A stretch of 64,000 nt of DNA from Toxonevra muliebris (Eukaryota > Arthropoda > Insecta > Diptera > Pallopteridae): positions 77,132,400-77,196,399 of the forward strand of contig OY829328.1 in assembly GCA_963691655.1 (NCBI GenBank), given 5' to 3'. Every line of letters starts with the position of its first letter. The first letter of the stretch is position 1. Below, in pieces: positions 21,448 to 32,240 of this stretch. A program made the translations under genes and the position numbers. Under the pieces are notes generated by a model. The model worked only from the letters and a program-made list of their open reading frames with translations, did not search any database and had not been told where the DNA came from.

Positions 21448-21688
21448 CTCAGAGGAAAAGTGAATCATAAAATTTACTAGAGGAAAGGTGAAATAGAAAA
21501 TTTCTCATGTCGTCGCCTGAGAATTTTTTTGGCGTATGTGTGTACAAATACGTATACCTATACGCCAAATCAATTCTCAGGCGACGATGTATGCGTATGC
21601 GTACGCACTCGGCTATATCGCTGTAGTCGGCAAGTAGCAGTAATAACTCTTTCCTCCAGTAAATTTTATGGTTCCTTTTTCCTCTGAG
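21448..21688. mobile_element. Nested hairpin element (MITE-like)
   Basis: The outer arms CTCAGAGGAAAA...CATAAAATTTACTAGAGGAAAG at 21448-21486 are mirrored at 21648-21688. Inside them lies a perfect 15-bp inverted repeat, CGTCGCCTGAGAATT (21511-21525) against 21572-21586, with an inner TTGGCGTA/TACGCCAA pair around ACGTATACC. The two hairpins are unequal: the inner one lies toward the left arm, and TATGCGTATGCG text lies on the right. No coding frame. The flanks show no clear target duplication. Confidence 0.5.
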
Positions 21689-22294
21689 AGTGTCATAAGA
21701 TGCACCCTTTCTAAAACGTATTCTAATGATAACCACAATCTGGTTTTAGCTCGAGTTCGGAAATACTCAGTAAAATGTCTTTAAAATTATCATATAAGAG
21801 AATTTTGTGAGATACAAACAGAAAACTTCTGGGTCGTGAGATATGCCTCATTTCTGAACCAAATTTTCGTGGAGATCACTATTGGGTTTTTAATTTTTTT
21901 CAGATCACATCAGAATTTTGAGATATAGCCCAGAAATAATTTGACAATCGAATCTCTGTTGTATGTACTAAAAGTTAGTGAAATCTGAAATACTTTAAAA
22001 AAAAAAAATTAATGAAAGCAGACGACAATATTGATGTACTTCTTTTATTGTGGTTGCTATAAAATTTTAACCAGTATAGGTAGTTAATTGGACTAAAAAA
22101 AAACATTTTTTTTATTATTCTTTTTTTCAAATATTAAACTTTACTTCCTTAGTTTATTAGTTTAATTATTTTAAATTTTGTTTCAAATATTTTTTATTTT
22201 ATATTTTTTTCTCAGTTTTAATTTTTTTAAGCTTTTTTAAATTTTTTTTTTTTTTTGTTTTAATTACTTTTTTTAAAATTATTTTTCCGATCTA
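21689..22294. other. Non-coding AT-rich stretch
   Basis: I see no gene or repeat here, only T-runs and poly-A tracts. It ends at the TA target of maT copy A. Confidence 0.5.
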
Positions 22295-23566
22295 CAGGGT
22301 GACAATCGTAAAGTGACGCACACATTTCAGCAGTTATTTTCAAAAGGACGTACTTCCATTAAGTACAATTAAGTGTTAACATTGCTGAATATATAAGCAT
22401 TCATTTGAACCCCACCTCATTCAATATAACCTCCTTTAGCCTGCACACATGCCTTCAATCGATCCGGAAATCGTAGGACTGTTCGCCGCAGGACTTCCTG
22501 ATCAATTTCAGTCCAGGCTTTCTCTAATGAATTTGTCAGCGACTCCAGACTGTGGTGTTGAGATGCACAAGCCTTACTCTCTAAAATACTCCAAATAGAG
22601 TAGTCCATTGGATTCAAGTCTGGGGAGTATGGTGGCCATTCTTGAGATGTTATGAATCCAGAAAAATTGTCTTTTATCCATGTTTGCGTTAGTTTTGCCA
22701 TGTGGGAAGGTGCAGAATCTTGCTGGAAAGTTCAGTTTTCATTTCCAAATGTATCTTGGGCCCAGGGAAGAACATGTTCATTTAAAATGCTCCGATAAAC
22801 AACAACCTGGTCAATTTTAACACCCTCTTCTGGCATTAGCGGAAACTCCAGCCCATACCATAACGGAAGCTGGCTTTTGAACTCGGCCAACAGTCCTATT
22901 TTGTTGCGATGATGATGTTAGCCACATTCGGTCATTTTGCGCATTGAAATGTTGTTCAACCGTGAAAATTTTTTCATCTGTAAACAAGATATTTTCAACA
23001 TTTTTCAACACGGAGGAGCGTAGCAACGCCTTGCATCTTTGCAGTCGCAAATCTTTCTTTTTTTGTGTTAGATCTTGAGCTTTTCGGAGCTTGTACGGCT
23101 TAAGATTAAGCTTTGATTTTGCAATGATTCGCACTGTTTCACGGTTTACTCCCACTTCCTTAGCGATTTTTCTCATTGAGCGGCTTGGATTTCGCTTGAT
23201 TCGTTTACGAATTTTTTCTGTTAAACCAGTAGTGGCAACTGTTGAAAATTTTCCCCCGGTCTCTATCTCCAAAACCCCCAGTTTCATTATATCGAATAAT
23301 AGCTCGGTCTACCGTACGACTTGACAAATTTAAAGCCTTTGCAATTTGACGGCTACCATAATTTGCCAAATGAAATTTCATAATTTCACGACGAATATTT
23401 TCCATGTCCATTTTTATGGAAATTTCAAAATGTAATAACAAAAACTCAAATGAAATTAAAAGCAAAGCCACTGATGAATGAATTTGCTTTTTAAATTAAA
23501 GTAACGGTAAATGGCAAAGCTTGCTGCAGAGTATTAAACTTGCGTCACTTTACAATTGTCACCCTG
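22295..23566 (-). mobile_element. maT (DD37D) transposon, copy A
   Basis: The complete element is 1272 bp. Both ends start CAGGGTGACAAT and continue GTAAAGTGACGCA with one or two differences. It is flanked by TA at 22293-22294 and 23567-23568. It is nearly identical to copies B (36995-38283), C (43057-44318) and D (49843-51137). Relative to B it has a 20-bp deletion at a TTC microhomology and a 3-bp insertion. The transposase lies on the minus strand and is broken. Confidence 0.93.
22417..23408 (-). pseudogene. maT transposase pseudogene, copy A
   Basis: The natural start is probably the Met in ...IKMDMENIRREIMKF (about 23408). The N-terminal helix-turn-helix (SRQIAKALNLSSRTV) runs to GFGDRDRGK and then leaves frame. 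The second helix-turn-helix (SMRKIAKEVGVNRETV) and ILFTDEKIF resume in the +1 frame (23287-22817). The 20-bp deletion after VSANAR forces another shift, and the C-terminal part with WPPYSPDLNPMDYSIW resumes at 22701-22417. The second-Asp segment lies in the shifted area. Copy A keeps Thr before the first catalytic Asp (FTDEK), which is the family norm; the other copies have Arg there. Confidence 0.88.
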
Positions 23567-24921
23567 TATTTTATCACATGATTTATTACCATCTCTATTG
23601 GGATCCTGACACAATGTGATTTCTAATCTCGTTTTGTACTTAGCACCAGTCAATGTGGGTAGCATAAATTACATACGTATTATTGTAATAAATAATAAAT
23701 ATAAACAATCAATTTTATTTATTTCAGTTTCATTTTAGATTTATTTATATTATTTTTATTAAACTTTAATTTTTACACATTAGATTAAGAAGGTTTTAAA
23801 ACAATTTATTGTTTTAATTTCATTTTTAATTTTCATCAAATACTGTTAATTAATTATAATTTAATATTCTTAATTTTGGAAAAACAAAATTATAATTATT
23901 ATTTGTCTTTATGTTTCATTTGCGTTTTTTCATTTCAAAATTCGTAGTTTATTCATTATTTTTTTTTTTTTTATTTTGTCATATTTCAAATAACTTTTTT
24001 AATGCAATTTTTATGATTTATTTATTTTGGTTACACCTGACGAACTTTTTCATTGGATTTACCATAGTTTTTCGCAGTGTTTATAACATTAAAAAACAAA
24101 AAAAAAAAATGGTTGAAATTGAAAGCAACAAACAGAAAGACAAAAAAAAAAAATGGATTCAAAAATAATTGCAATTTTAAATGAAAGACTATTATTTTTT
24201 TAAGTATTGTGTTTATGTATCTGTAATTTTTATTTTGATTGCAATAAATAAAAGTAACGTATAGTTATTAAAGGAAAAACAATTAGATTTGGAAAAGAGA
24301 AGTGGACAGATATTCCCGAATTTCTTAGCTTTTGAGGATCCTTTTTTTAGTGGATCAATGTTTTATAATTATTTTTTATTCCGGAGAAAACGAGAACTTC
24401 AGTATTAAAAAATTATAAGTTTTTAAGCTTTTGAGAGTTGTTGGTTAAACTTTTTAATATTCTCGTATTCTGAAATTAATTCTTTCAAGGACCTGAGAAA
24501 GCAAACTAGTGCAAGAATATTTTTTTTTTTTCAAACTTCATAACTTCATAAGGTAATTGCCATACAAGAATAATCCGCAATTTGGTATTTAGTCTGCGAA
24601 CCAGATGGGTCGCAAAACAGCTGACGGACAGCTGAGCAGTTCACTGTGTCACCCTAAGCTGCTCCGTACCAGATAATATTTATGACCTCTGTAGAGGACT
24701 CAAGTTTGAAAAAGAAATTAAAATCGTTTTTTTCACAAGCAGGATTCTAAAATTTGTTTGGAATTTGTTTTTCATTTTTAAATTCAAAATTATACAAAAT
24801 TTTTCATGGTGTTTTTATGTACTTTTTATGAAGAAATTTTCAAAACTTTATAAAAATTAACACATTAAAACTTATTAGAATTATTTTCTTTTTTCCTGGT
24901 TTTTTATTTTGCATAAGTATA
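23567..24921. other. T-rich non-coding stretch
   Basis: This contains long T-runs and an 85-codon hydrophobic plus-strand frame at 23911-24168 (MFHLRFFISKF...) that ends in a Lys-rich tail from poly-A. I regard it as compositional. No repeats with clear ends. Confidence 0.4.
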
Positions 24922-25448
24922 ACACTGTGACAAAAAAAAAAATTGCAGGCCCTTTTATGGAGACTTAGCACAAATTGTAGGTCTAGTAATGCTAAGGAAA
25001 ATGGTATGGCGGAAATTTCCCATACACCCCCAAAATATCGTTTTATGGTCAAAAAACCGTTTTTGGGTAGGTTCATGTAAACAATCGCTCATAACTTTGC
25101 TAATTTTTATCCAATTTACAATTTTTATTCTAGTAGTTTGAAAGAGGAAAAATATTTCTTTCCGACCATGTATTGTTTATTTTCAAGTATTTGAAATTTT
25201 TCGATTTATTAATCATTTTGTCGGCTCGGACGATGTTTTAACGATATTATCCGATCTTGGATATTTTTTGCGACAAAACACTTTCAAAGTAAATTTAATG
25301 CCGTGTTTACACCAACGGTTTTTTTGACCATAAAACGATATTTTAGGGGTGCATGGGAAATTTCCGCCATACCATTTTTCTTAGCATTACTAGACCTACA
25401 ATTTGTGCTAGGTCTCCGTAAAAGTTCAAGATCACTGTCACATAGTGT
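24922..25448. mobile_element. Foldback element with long inverted arms
   Basis: The short ends ACACTGTGACA (24922) and ACACTATGTGACA (from 25448) enclose long inverted arms. About 24953-25067 pairs with 25303-25425 at over 90% by eye, including AGCACAAATTGTAGGTCTAG, ATGGTATGGCGGAAATTTCC and ATATCGTTTTATGGTCAAAA. A spacer of about 240 bp holds ordinary AT-rich text (GTCGGCTCGGACGATG). There is no coding capacity. The structure suits a foldback element or large MITE; a transcript would form a hairpin of about 115 bp. Confidence 0.65.
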
Positions 25449-25599
25449 AATATAATTACAAATAAAAGAAAACTGCAAAAAATAACAAAATTTTCTTTAA
25501 AATCGTTTTTATTTTTGGTTCTTATATATTTTTTTTTTTTACAATTTAAAAAAAGTTTTTAGATTTATTGTAGTTTTTTTAGTAGGCATATTAAATTTT

Positions 25600-26265
25600 A
25601 TTTTGCAAACAATTGATGAAAAATAAAACAAAAAACGCAAAAATGATAAATTTTGATATTTGCATTTGAAAAAAAAACCCAAAAAATTTTAAAATTTTAG
25701 AATAGTCGGATTTTTGGTTTGGTTGTTTTTTTTTTTGTTTTTGAAGGTATTTTTGATATTTGCAATTTTAAATTTTATTTTGTTTTAATATTAACCCATT
25801 TTATTTTGCTCTAAAAAACATTTTTGCTTTCTTTTAATTTGCATTCTTATTTTTTCTCATATGTTTTTTTTTTTGTTTTAAACCCAAAAAATTTAAAAAT
25901 TTTAGAATAATCTGATTTTGTGTTCGGCTGTTTTTTTTTTTAATTTTTTTAAGAGAATGGAGTGGGGTAGGGGGAATCGGGTCTGTTGTCGGATTTTTCG
26001 AATTATTTGATTTTACAAATTTTTAATTTGTGTGCTCAGGCTTAAAGTTAAATGTTTTTTTGTGCTTCGAGCAGACAGAATAATTTTTTTTTTTCCAAAT
26101 TTTTGCATATATTTTGAAAATTATATTTTTAATTACAATTCATAAATTTTATTTTATGTTTTATTTATATTAAGCCATTTTATTTTGCTTCTTTTTTTTT
26201 ATTTGAAAAAAAAAAAAATGAATTTTTTTTTCTTTTAATTTGCGCTCTTATTTTTTGTCATATTT
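25600..26265 (+). repeat. Degenerate direct repeats in T-rich DNA
   Basis: AACCCAAAAAATTTTAAAAT followed by TTTTAGAATAGTC (25677) recurs as AACCCAAAAAATTTAAAAAT with TTTTAGAATAATC (25881), about 204 bp later. TTTTATTTTGCT followed by TTCTTTTAATTTGC and CTTATTTTTT recurs at about 25800-25863 and 26175-26262. These look like overlapping old duplications. Otherwise the DNA is T-rich with no genes. Confidence 0.45.
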
Positions 26266-26379
26266 CTCACGTTTTTTCATTGAAAAATGCAGAACTTTTT
26301 TAGTTATTTATTTATTTTCTTCTGCAAAACGAATGTAATTTATGCGTTATAAATAATTTATATGCACACGTAGGCAAGC

Positions 26380-26530
26380 TACTCCACCACAACAACAACA
26401 ACAGCAACAAACTAGCAAAAATCGCATTAACAACAACAATTATCAATAACAGTATAACAATAATTGTTGCCAGTACAGTGAGGCAAAAAAACAAAATACA
26501 TGCACACACACACACGCAACGAAATAAAAC
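26380..26530 (+). repeat. CAA-rich and CA microsatellite patch
   Basis: Runs of CAACAACAACAACAGCAACA and a CACACACACACACG tract lie in otherwise AT-rich DNA. Such CAA/CAG-type low complexity is common near fly regulatory and UTR sequence. It precedes the GC-richer patch at 26590-26640. Confidence 0.5.
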
Positions 26531-26859
26531 GAAACGCGCCTACATCTTTCAATGCAAAAAAAGTTGCAAAAACATTTCACAGATATACGAGGGAGCGACG
26601 AACGAAAGAACGGGGGACGGAGACGATTTAACGAATACGTTCTACTTTTTTTTTTTTGGTTAAACAATAACAGCTAGTAACAATTACACATTGACAGCAA
26701 ACAAAAATAAGTGGCAGTAGAATGTATACTTTATTTATTTTCTTAAATTTTTTGTATATTTTTTTTTGTGTAATTTTTTGAATGCTTTATATATAAAAAA
26801 GTTTTTTTTTTTTTTGTAATTTATCATTTATTTGTTTGTTTGTTTTTTTTTTAACGCTA

Positions 26860-27010
26860 AACCTCAATAAACATACAAATGTAAACTTAAGCGTAAACGT
26901 GCGAATGAACACCCGAGTATCTTCAAAACTTATGCGGCGGCGTATCTGTAAAATTTTGTTTAAGCGACAATGACGAATGACGAACCACCAACCGACCGAC
27001 CGCACTTGAA
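26860..27010 (-). promoter_or_regulatory. Candidate promoter / 5' UTR on the Pld strand
   Basis: Read on the minus strand, a GC-richer run (GTGCGGTCGGTCGGTTGG, then TTCGTCATTCGTCATTGTCG) leads into TTAAACAAAATTTTACAG and ATACGCCGCCGC and then A-rich leader-like sequence. TCATT words are compatible with a fly initiator. No other feature explains this island. It is upstream of the putative Pld ATG exon and on the same strand, so an alternative first exon is plausible but unproven. Confidence 0.3.
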
Positions 27011-27144
27011 GAAGTTACTTTTGTTAATATTATTAACTAAAATTTAAAAATGGTTAAAAGCCTCGAAACCGACGAATACAAAATAAATACAAAACAGAAA
27101 AATAAAAAAAATAAAAAAATGTACAAAAATGAAACACGTTAACG

Positions 27145-27290
27145 GTAGGTGTGCGTTGTTGTTGTTACTGCTGCGATTGTGCTGCTGATTGTTGTTTTTG
27201 CCATTGTTGATAAGTTTTTTGTTTTTGCGGTTGTTGTTGTTGTTGTTTTTTTGCATGTTGTTGTTGTTCTTTTGCATGTTGTTGCTTGCT
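27145..27290 (+). repeat. GTT/GCT-rich low-complexity run
   Basis: Imperfect GTTGTTGTTGTT runs with TTTTGCATGTTGTTG repeats. Open frames on both strands here (poly-Val or poly-Asn/Thr) come from the triplet repeat and are not genes. Confidence 0.6.
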
Positions 27291-27539
27291 TTTGCGCTGA
27301 TATAGTAAGCAGTGAGCATAAAGAACGATAAAACGGAAATAGCAAAATGAGAAGAAAAAAAATTAAAGTAAATTAAAACTACCAAGAAACTATGCAGTAT
27401 GTGAATTAAATTCGGTATAGCACCCAATGAGAATGCGCTACCATCGATTACACAGTACAACACAAGTTTTTCGCCATGATGAATTGAGGGTGTTTAAAAA
27501 TAATTATAATAATAATATAATAATTCGTGTATTGCTTTT

Positions 27540-29040
27540 TGAAAGCACGAAAATTTAAATTTTATGAAAATTTTTTTTTTCGTCCAAAACTCTTAAAATA
27601 GCGTAATTCGTGTAGAAAAATTAAAAAAACAGAAACAAAAACTTTAAATGTTATGAAAATTTTTTTTTCATCCAACACTCTTAAAATAGCATAATTCGTG
27701 TAAAAAAAAAGAAAAAACAGAAAAAAAAATTTTCATCCATGATCCTTTATCAAATTTTCAAAAACGGAGATCTCAAAAAATAAAATTATATGAAAATTTT
27801 GTTTTCATCCACAAACTCCTAAAATAGCATAATTCGTGTAGAAAAACGAAAAAAACAGAAAAAAAATTTTTCATCTGAGACCCCTTCCCTTATTAAATTT
27901 TCAAAAAATTTTCATCTCAAAAATTAAAATTTTATGAAAATTTTTTTTTTCATCCAAAACTCTTAAAATAGCATAATTCGTGTAGAAAAATGAGAAGAAC
28001 TTAAAAACAAATTTTTCATCTATGAGACCCTACCTTATCAAATTTTCAAAAACGAAGATTTAAAAAAATTTAAGTTTTATGAATATATTTTCTTCATCCA
28101 AAACTCTTAAAATAGCATAATTCGTGTAGAAAAATGGAAAAACAGAAAAATAAAATTTCATCCATGAACCCTTATAAAATTTTCAAAAACGGAGATCTCA
28201 AAAAATAAAATTATATGAAAATTTTGTTTTCATCCACAAACTCCTAAAATACCATAATTTGTGTAGAAAACGAAAAAAAAACTGAAAAAAAATTTTTCAT
28301 TTATGAGCCCCTACCTCATCAAATTTTCCTAAACGAAGATCTCGAAAAATTAAAATTTTATGAAAAAATCTTTTTTCATCCAAAACTCTTAAAATAGCAT
28401 AATTCGTGTAAAAAATACGAAAAAACAGAAATAATTTTTTTCATCCATGAACCTTTATAACAAAGATTTCAAAAAATTTAAATTTTATGAAAAAATTTTT
28501 CTTCATCCAAAACTCTTTAAATAGCATAATTCGTGTAAGAAAATTAAAAAAACCTAAACAATAAATTTTCATCCATAAGCCGCTACCTCATCAAATTTTC
28601 CAAAACGAAGATTTCAAAAAATTTAAATTTTATGAAAAATTTTTTTCATCCACAAACTCCCAAAATAGCATAATCCGTGTAGAAAAATGAAAAAAACTGA
28701 AAAAAAATTTTCATCTATGAGCCCCTACCTCATTAAATTTTCAAAAAATTTTCATCCCAAAAAATTTTAATTTTATGAAAATTTTTTTTTTCATCCAAAA
28801 CTTCTGAAATAGCATAATTTGTGTAGAAAAGCACAACAAATAGAAAAAAACTTTCATCCATGAGTCCCCTACCTTATCAAATTTTCATCTCAAACAATTT
28901 AAATTTTATGAAAAAATTTTTTTTCATCCAGAACTCTTAAAATTGCATAATTCGTGTAAAAAAAACGAAAAAACCGAATAAAAAATTTTTCATCAATAAG
29001 CCTCAACCTTGTCAAATTTTCGAAAACGAAGGTTTACGAA
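27540..29040 (+). repeat. Tandem satellite-like array, 144-bp monomer
   Basis: About ten to eleven monomers share TTTTATGAAAATTTTTT, CATCCAAAACTCTTAAAATA, AGCATAATTCGTGTA and CTACCTCATCAAATTTTC. The GCATAATTCGTGTA word starts near 27602, 27689, 27827, 27971, 28115, 28254, 28397, 28524, 28668, 28812 and 28945, so most spacings are 127-144 bp and four are exactly 144. The monomers at 27827, 28254 and 28668 share private variants (CACAAACTCC, with ATTAAATTTTCAAAAAATTT nearby in two), hinting at a three-monomer higher-order unit of about 430 bp. No coding capacity. Confidence 0.9.
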
Positions 29041-29294
29041 TATAAAAGAAACCTGTGGTGAGCCGAAAACAGATTTTTATAGATTTGTGTTCAGCGACTA
29101 AAAATATTCCAAAAAAACTAGACCACAACTCAGATACTGTTTTATAGTCCCATTTTGTTGTACAGTGTATGTATTGGAAGAATTTGAATATATTATTAAA
29201 GTAATTGATCTCCTTAACTGCTGACCTGATTTAAAAATTATTTTCAGTATTATGATGATGAAACTCCCCGTTTGAACATAGCTTATATTTTATT

Positions 29295-29745
29295 TCATTT
29301 AAACAAGTGGGCGTGGCACCTCCCATACAAACTAAACATTCGAAACGACATGACTGAGGAACCATAGTAAATAAGCCAATGAAAGTTTGTGAGAGATGAC
29401 GGTAAGTTGGTAGTAGTTATTAGGCAGAATTTAGTATTTTTTGCAAAAGTAGGTGTGGCACCTTCCATGCAAACACGACACTTGAAGTGGCGTAGCTGGA
29501 GAACCATAGTTCGGAAAGCAATGATAGTTTGTATGCAAAAGCGGTATATTGGTTGCAGTTATTAGGCAGAATGTGGTCTTTCTTGGGAAAGTGGGCGTGT
29601 CACCTTCTATAGACCTCCAATAGTTTTTTGGGTATGTCTGCACAACCATTCACAGTGTAGTATTGAGATTTGGTACAAGGATGCTTATAATAAAAAAAAA
29701 TGAGTGAAATTGGAAAAGGGGCATGGCACCTCCCATATAAATAGT
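29295..29745 (+). repeat. Tandem repeat, 142-bp unit with GTGGGCGTGGCACC
   Basis: GTGGGCGTGGCACCTCCCAT or close variants begin at 29307, 29449, 29591 and about 29718, giving 142, 142 and about 127 bp. Between them are shared AGAACCATAGT, GGTAGTAGTTATTAGGCAGA-like and GTTTGT words. A similar GTGGGCGTGGCAG word occurs alone near 55100. Such TGGGCGTGGC blocks are widespread in fly genomes. The minus-strand open frames across it (29649-29295) simply follow the repeat. Confidence 0.75.
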
Positions 29746-30054
29746 TATGCATTTATGTAGCAGTTACAGTACTTTTATTTAAATTTATTTACAACTTGAA
29801 TACATACCCGTAAACAAAAATTAGAAAGATCAGAGAAAAGTTGAATTTTTTATTTTACTAGAGCGCCATCTATTGACCGGTTGATTTTATTGAAATTTTG
29901 TACCCTAGAGTTTTTTGAGCCAAGAAATTAATTTTTGGGGTCCTTTTTTGATGGAGCGGCATTTCTGAAATTGCTGAAATTTTTTACACTAAGCCAAGGT
30001 CTTTCAAATCAAGGAACCCAATTTTTGAAGTCTAGTTTGTTCCAAAAATAGTAA
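29746..30054. repeat. Non-coding stretch with two diverged repeats of about 95 bp
   Basis: GAGCGCCATCTATTGACCGG with TTGAAATTTTGTACCC and CCAAGAAATTAATTTTTGGG is loosely repeated as GAGCGGCATTT, CTGAAATTTTTTACAC and CAAGGAACCCAATTTTTGAA. No gene seen. Confidence 0.35.
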
Positions 30055-30600
30055 AGCTCCCCTGAGTTCCCGGACATAGTAATATTGTATGAACTAGCGA
30101 GAATAGAAGCGCGAATAACCTTAGGTCCTGCAAATAAACTGGTGTCTGTAAATATACCAATGAGAACCGTGAGAACAAGACTAGAGCAAAAAGAAGAGGA
30201 AATAATCGACAGATACTGGTAAGTTCTGAATGACTGTAAGATAGTCCGAAGTTTAGGGTCTACTCTTGATAAGAGAAGAACTCAGAACTTTCTCTATTCA
30301 GAGAGAAAACCAACTTGAGTTTTAGCCGGAGCTTTTGTTCTATTGGGGTAATGGCCTTGAGAATTGTAGTTACACCACCAAATTACTGCAGAAGCTGCAA
30401 AGACGAAGAAGAAAATGAGACTATTCGCCACCTTCTCCGTCGAATCTGTTTCTTAGAAGACGGACTATTTGCAGAACAGGAGGACCTGGTGGAGATTCCT
30501 CCAACAAACCTTGAATTCTTCATCAGAAGTACTGAAGTACAGAAGTACTTTAGAATAGATAGCTGATTGAGGATTCCACATTTTATAGGGGCATCATAAT
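30055..30600 (+). pseudogene. LINE C-terminal remnant (Jockey/I-type)
   Basis: The best piece, 30357-30566, reads MALRIVVTPPNYCRSCKDEE, then ENETIRHLLRRICF. This is like the RNase H and zinc-knuckle end of Jockey- or I-type polymerases (MG...YCR.C..E.ET..HLLC.C). It finishes FFIRSTEVQKYFRIDS and a stop. A CATCATAATGAACC word downstream resembles a Jockey 3' end. Upstream frames contain RTVRTRLEQKEEE and SGTLD-like pieces. Only the 3' part is present and it is decayed. Confidence 0.5.
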
Positions 30601-30859
30601 GAACCAAATTTTTGTCCCGTGGACGTTCATTTTTGCCGAGCTTTTCCCATTAACTTAAACTAACATTGATCCAAAAATATTGGAAAAAAAGATTTTGGAG
30701 AAGAAGTTAAGAACAATTTTAAAGAACTCAAAATGCTTTTATACCCCTCCAGTTCTTGCCAAATTTATTCGATTAGCATTCTACTACACTTTTTCAGGAC
30801 CTGCGTTACCTATCCGGTAATTCATCCCTTACATTGAAGGAGTTCGATTATCACTTTCG

Positions 30860-31105
30860 GAACCATAAGGACACCATAGGAGATAACACAAAACTGGATC
30901 CGGATTTGTATTGTCAGACCCTAATTTTTTTTACAATTTTTTTTTATCAAAATAGACATTTTGCGCTTCTGAAGGTTTGAACTTTCATGGGTCACCGGTG
31001 ATCCTGTGGCTCTCAATGGGATTTTTCATATACTTTTTCTGTACATTTTTATTAGATATTTTTTTAAAGATAGACAAAGTTATTTAATATTAATTTTTCG
31101 CTTAA
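30860..31105 (+). mobile_element. piggyBac-like element fragment, outer copy
   Basis: ACCATAAGGACACCATAGG, a TGTATTGTCAGACCCTAATT block, ATAGACATTTTGCGCTTCTG and GGGTCACCGGTGATCC appear in the same order on the minus strand at 33250-33090. The fragment stops at the TTAA (31102-31105) where a related element begins. So one family member seems to be inserted into another. Confidence 0.4.
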
Positions 31106-31593
31106 CCCTTTTTTGACCATAAGGAAACTAGAATCGATAGACCAAAATCGAGTCCAGATTTGCATTCTTCGACATTTCACTATAAAAAAGCTCTTAAAAA
31201 CTTTTCATTGTAAATCTTAGGGTCACCGGTGACCCATATCAAAACTTGTGTTTCCAAAAAAATAAACAAAAATTTAAAAATATATAAAATCATGTTTGAG
31301 TTAATAGTTTTCCCCACAACATATTCAAAATTTAGTGTATTTGGACAAATTTTGTAAAAATTGTAAGCGATTAAAAATTAGAAAAAAAAGTAACGATTTT
31401 TTCAATTTGGTCCGCTACAATACCGTTACCAAAAAATAAAGATTTTGTAAATTTGATCTGATTTATTTTTCAATTTAAATTAAAGAACCATCAATTTTCT
31501 TTTCAAAAATCCTAAATTTATAAATTGATAATTTTGTAAAAATTTAAAAAAAATTAATCTTGTGTTACCGGTGCTTCCGTGGTACCTAAAGGG
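31106..31593 (+). mobile_element. piggyBac-like MITE, 488 bp
   Basis: The ends CCCTTTTTTGACCATAAGG and ...GGTACCTAAAGGG are roughly inverted (CCCTTT). The element is flanked by TTAA (31102-31105) and a one-base variant TTAT (31594-31597). Inside is the perfect 16-bp palindrome GGGTCACCGGTGACCC at 31220-31235 and a related TTACCGGTGCTTCC near the right end. TTAA targets and CCC ends are piggyBac traits. No coding frame. Confidence 0.5.
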
Positions 31594-32240
31594 TTATCAT
31601 AGCTTATTTTCCTTTATTTTTATGCAGATTATGTAAAATTTTGTCTTCTGATCGAGTAGTCTAAGAGATCCACTTTTACTCTACGAATTAACTTCTTTAT
31701 TGGATATCGTAAACAGAATTTCACAAAGACCGGTTGTCTGAAATAGTAGCGAATAAGAAAGAAAGAGAAAGGTATATGTTACTCGACCCAAGAATCGCGT
31801 CGACGGGTCTCAACGGTATAGAAAGCGAAAATTTAAGTGGATTTAAATGTGAATTTGAATTTTGATTTATAAAATTCAAAGAGCTAAAGTATTTTGAAGT
31901 GTAACTGAAAAAACTATTGAAGTCAGAGGAAATTTTTGGTTTATCATTAAAAACTATGACTTTTTCAAATTACAAAACCAATATAACCAATACTCTTTAG
32001 TGTAGGGTATAAAAATTAAAAAAAAAAGAAGTAACGCAAAAGTAAATGAAAAAAACAGAAAAACAATTTCATATCTAAACCAAAAGAAAAACGAGGTGAA
32101 CGATTAAGAAAAATGAACATAAAATAAAATGTAAAAACGTAAACGTAAAATAAAAAATAAGAAATTAAGTTAATTTTAAATTAGCAAATAAATTTTATGA
32201 GCCCGATATTAACAACAATAAAACAACCATAACAATAAGA
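31594..32240. other. Non-coding stretch
   Basis: AT-rich DNA with several A-rich runs (about 32010-32170). I see no gene, terminal repeat or tandem repeat here. Confidence 0.5.

Noticed and set aside
23911..24168. 85-codon hydrophobic frame ending in a Lys-rich tail
   Set aside because: T-rich DNA followed by poly-A explains both halves; no homology to the small ORFs at 20.5-21.1 kb beyond composition.
27044..27463. 139-codon Asn-rich minus-strand frame
   Set aside because: Generated by the GTT/CAA triplet repeat; frames on both strands are open there.
27540..29040. CRISPR-like regular spacing
   Set aside because: The whole 144-bp monomer is repeated with no unique spacers, and the genome is eukaryotic. 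It is a satellite-type array.
29295..29649. Two minus-strand frames with Cys/Gly-containing text
   Set aside because: They coincide with the 142-bp tandem repeat and repeat the same words.
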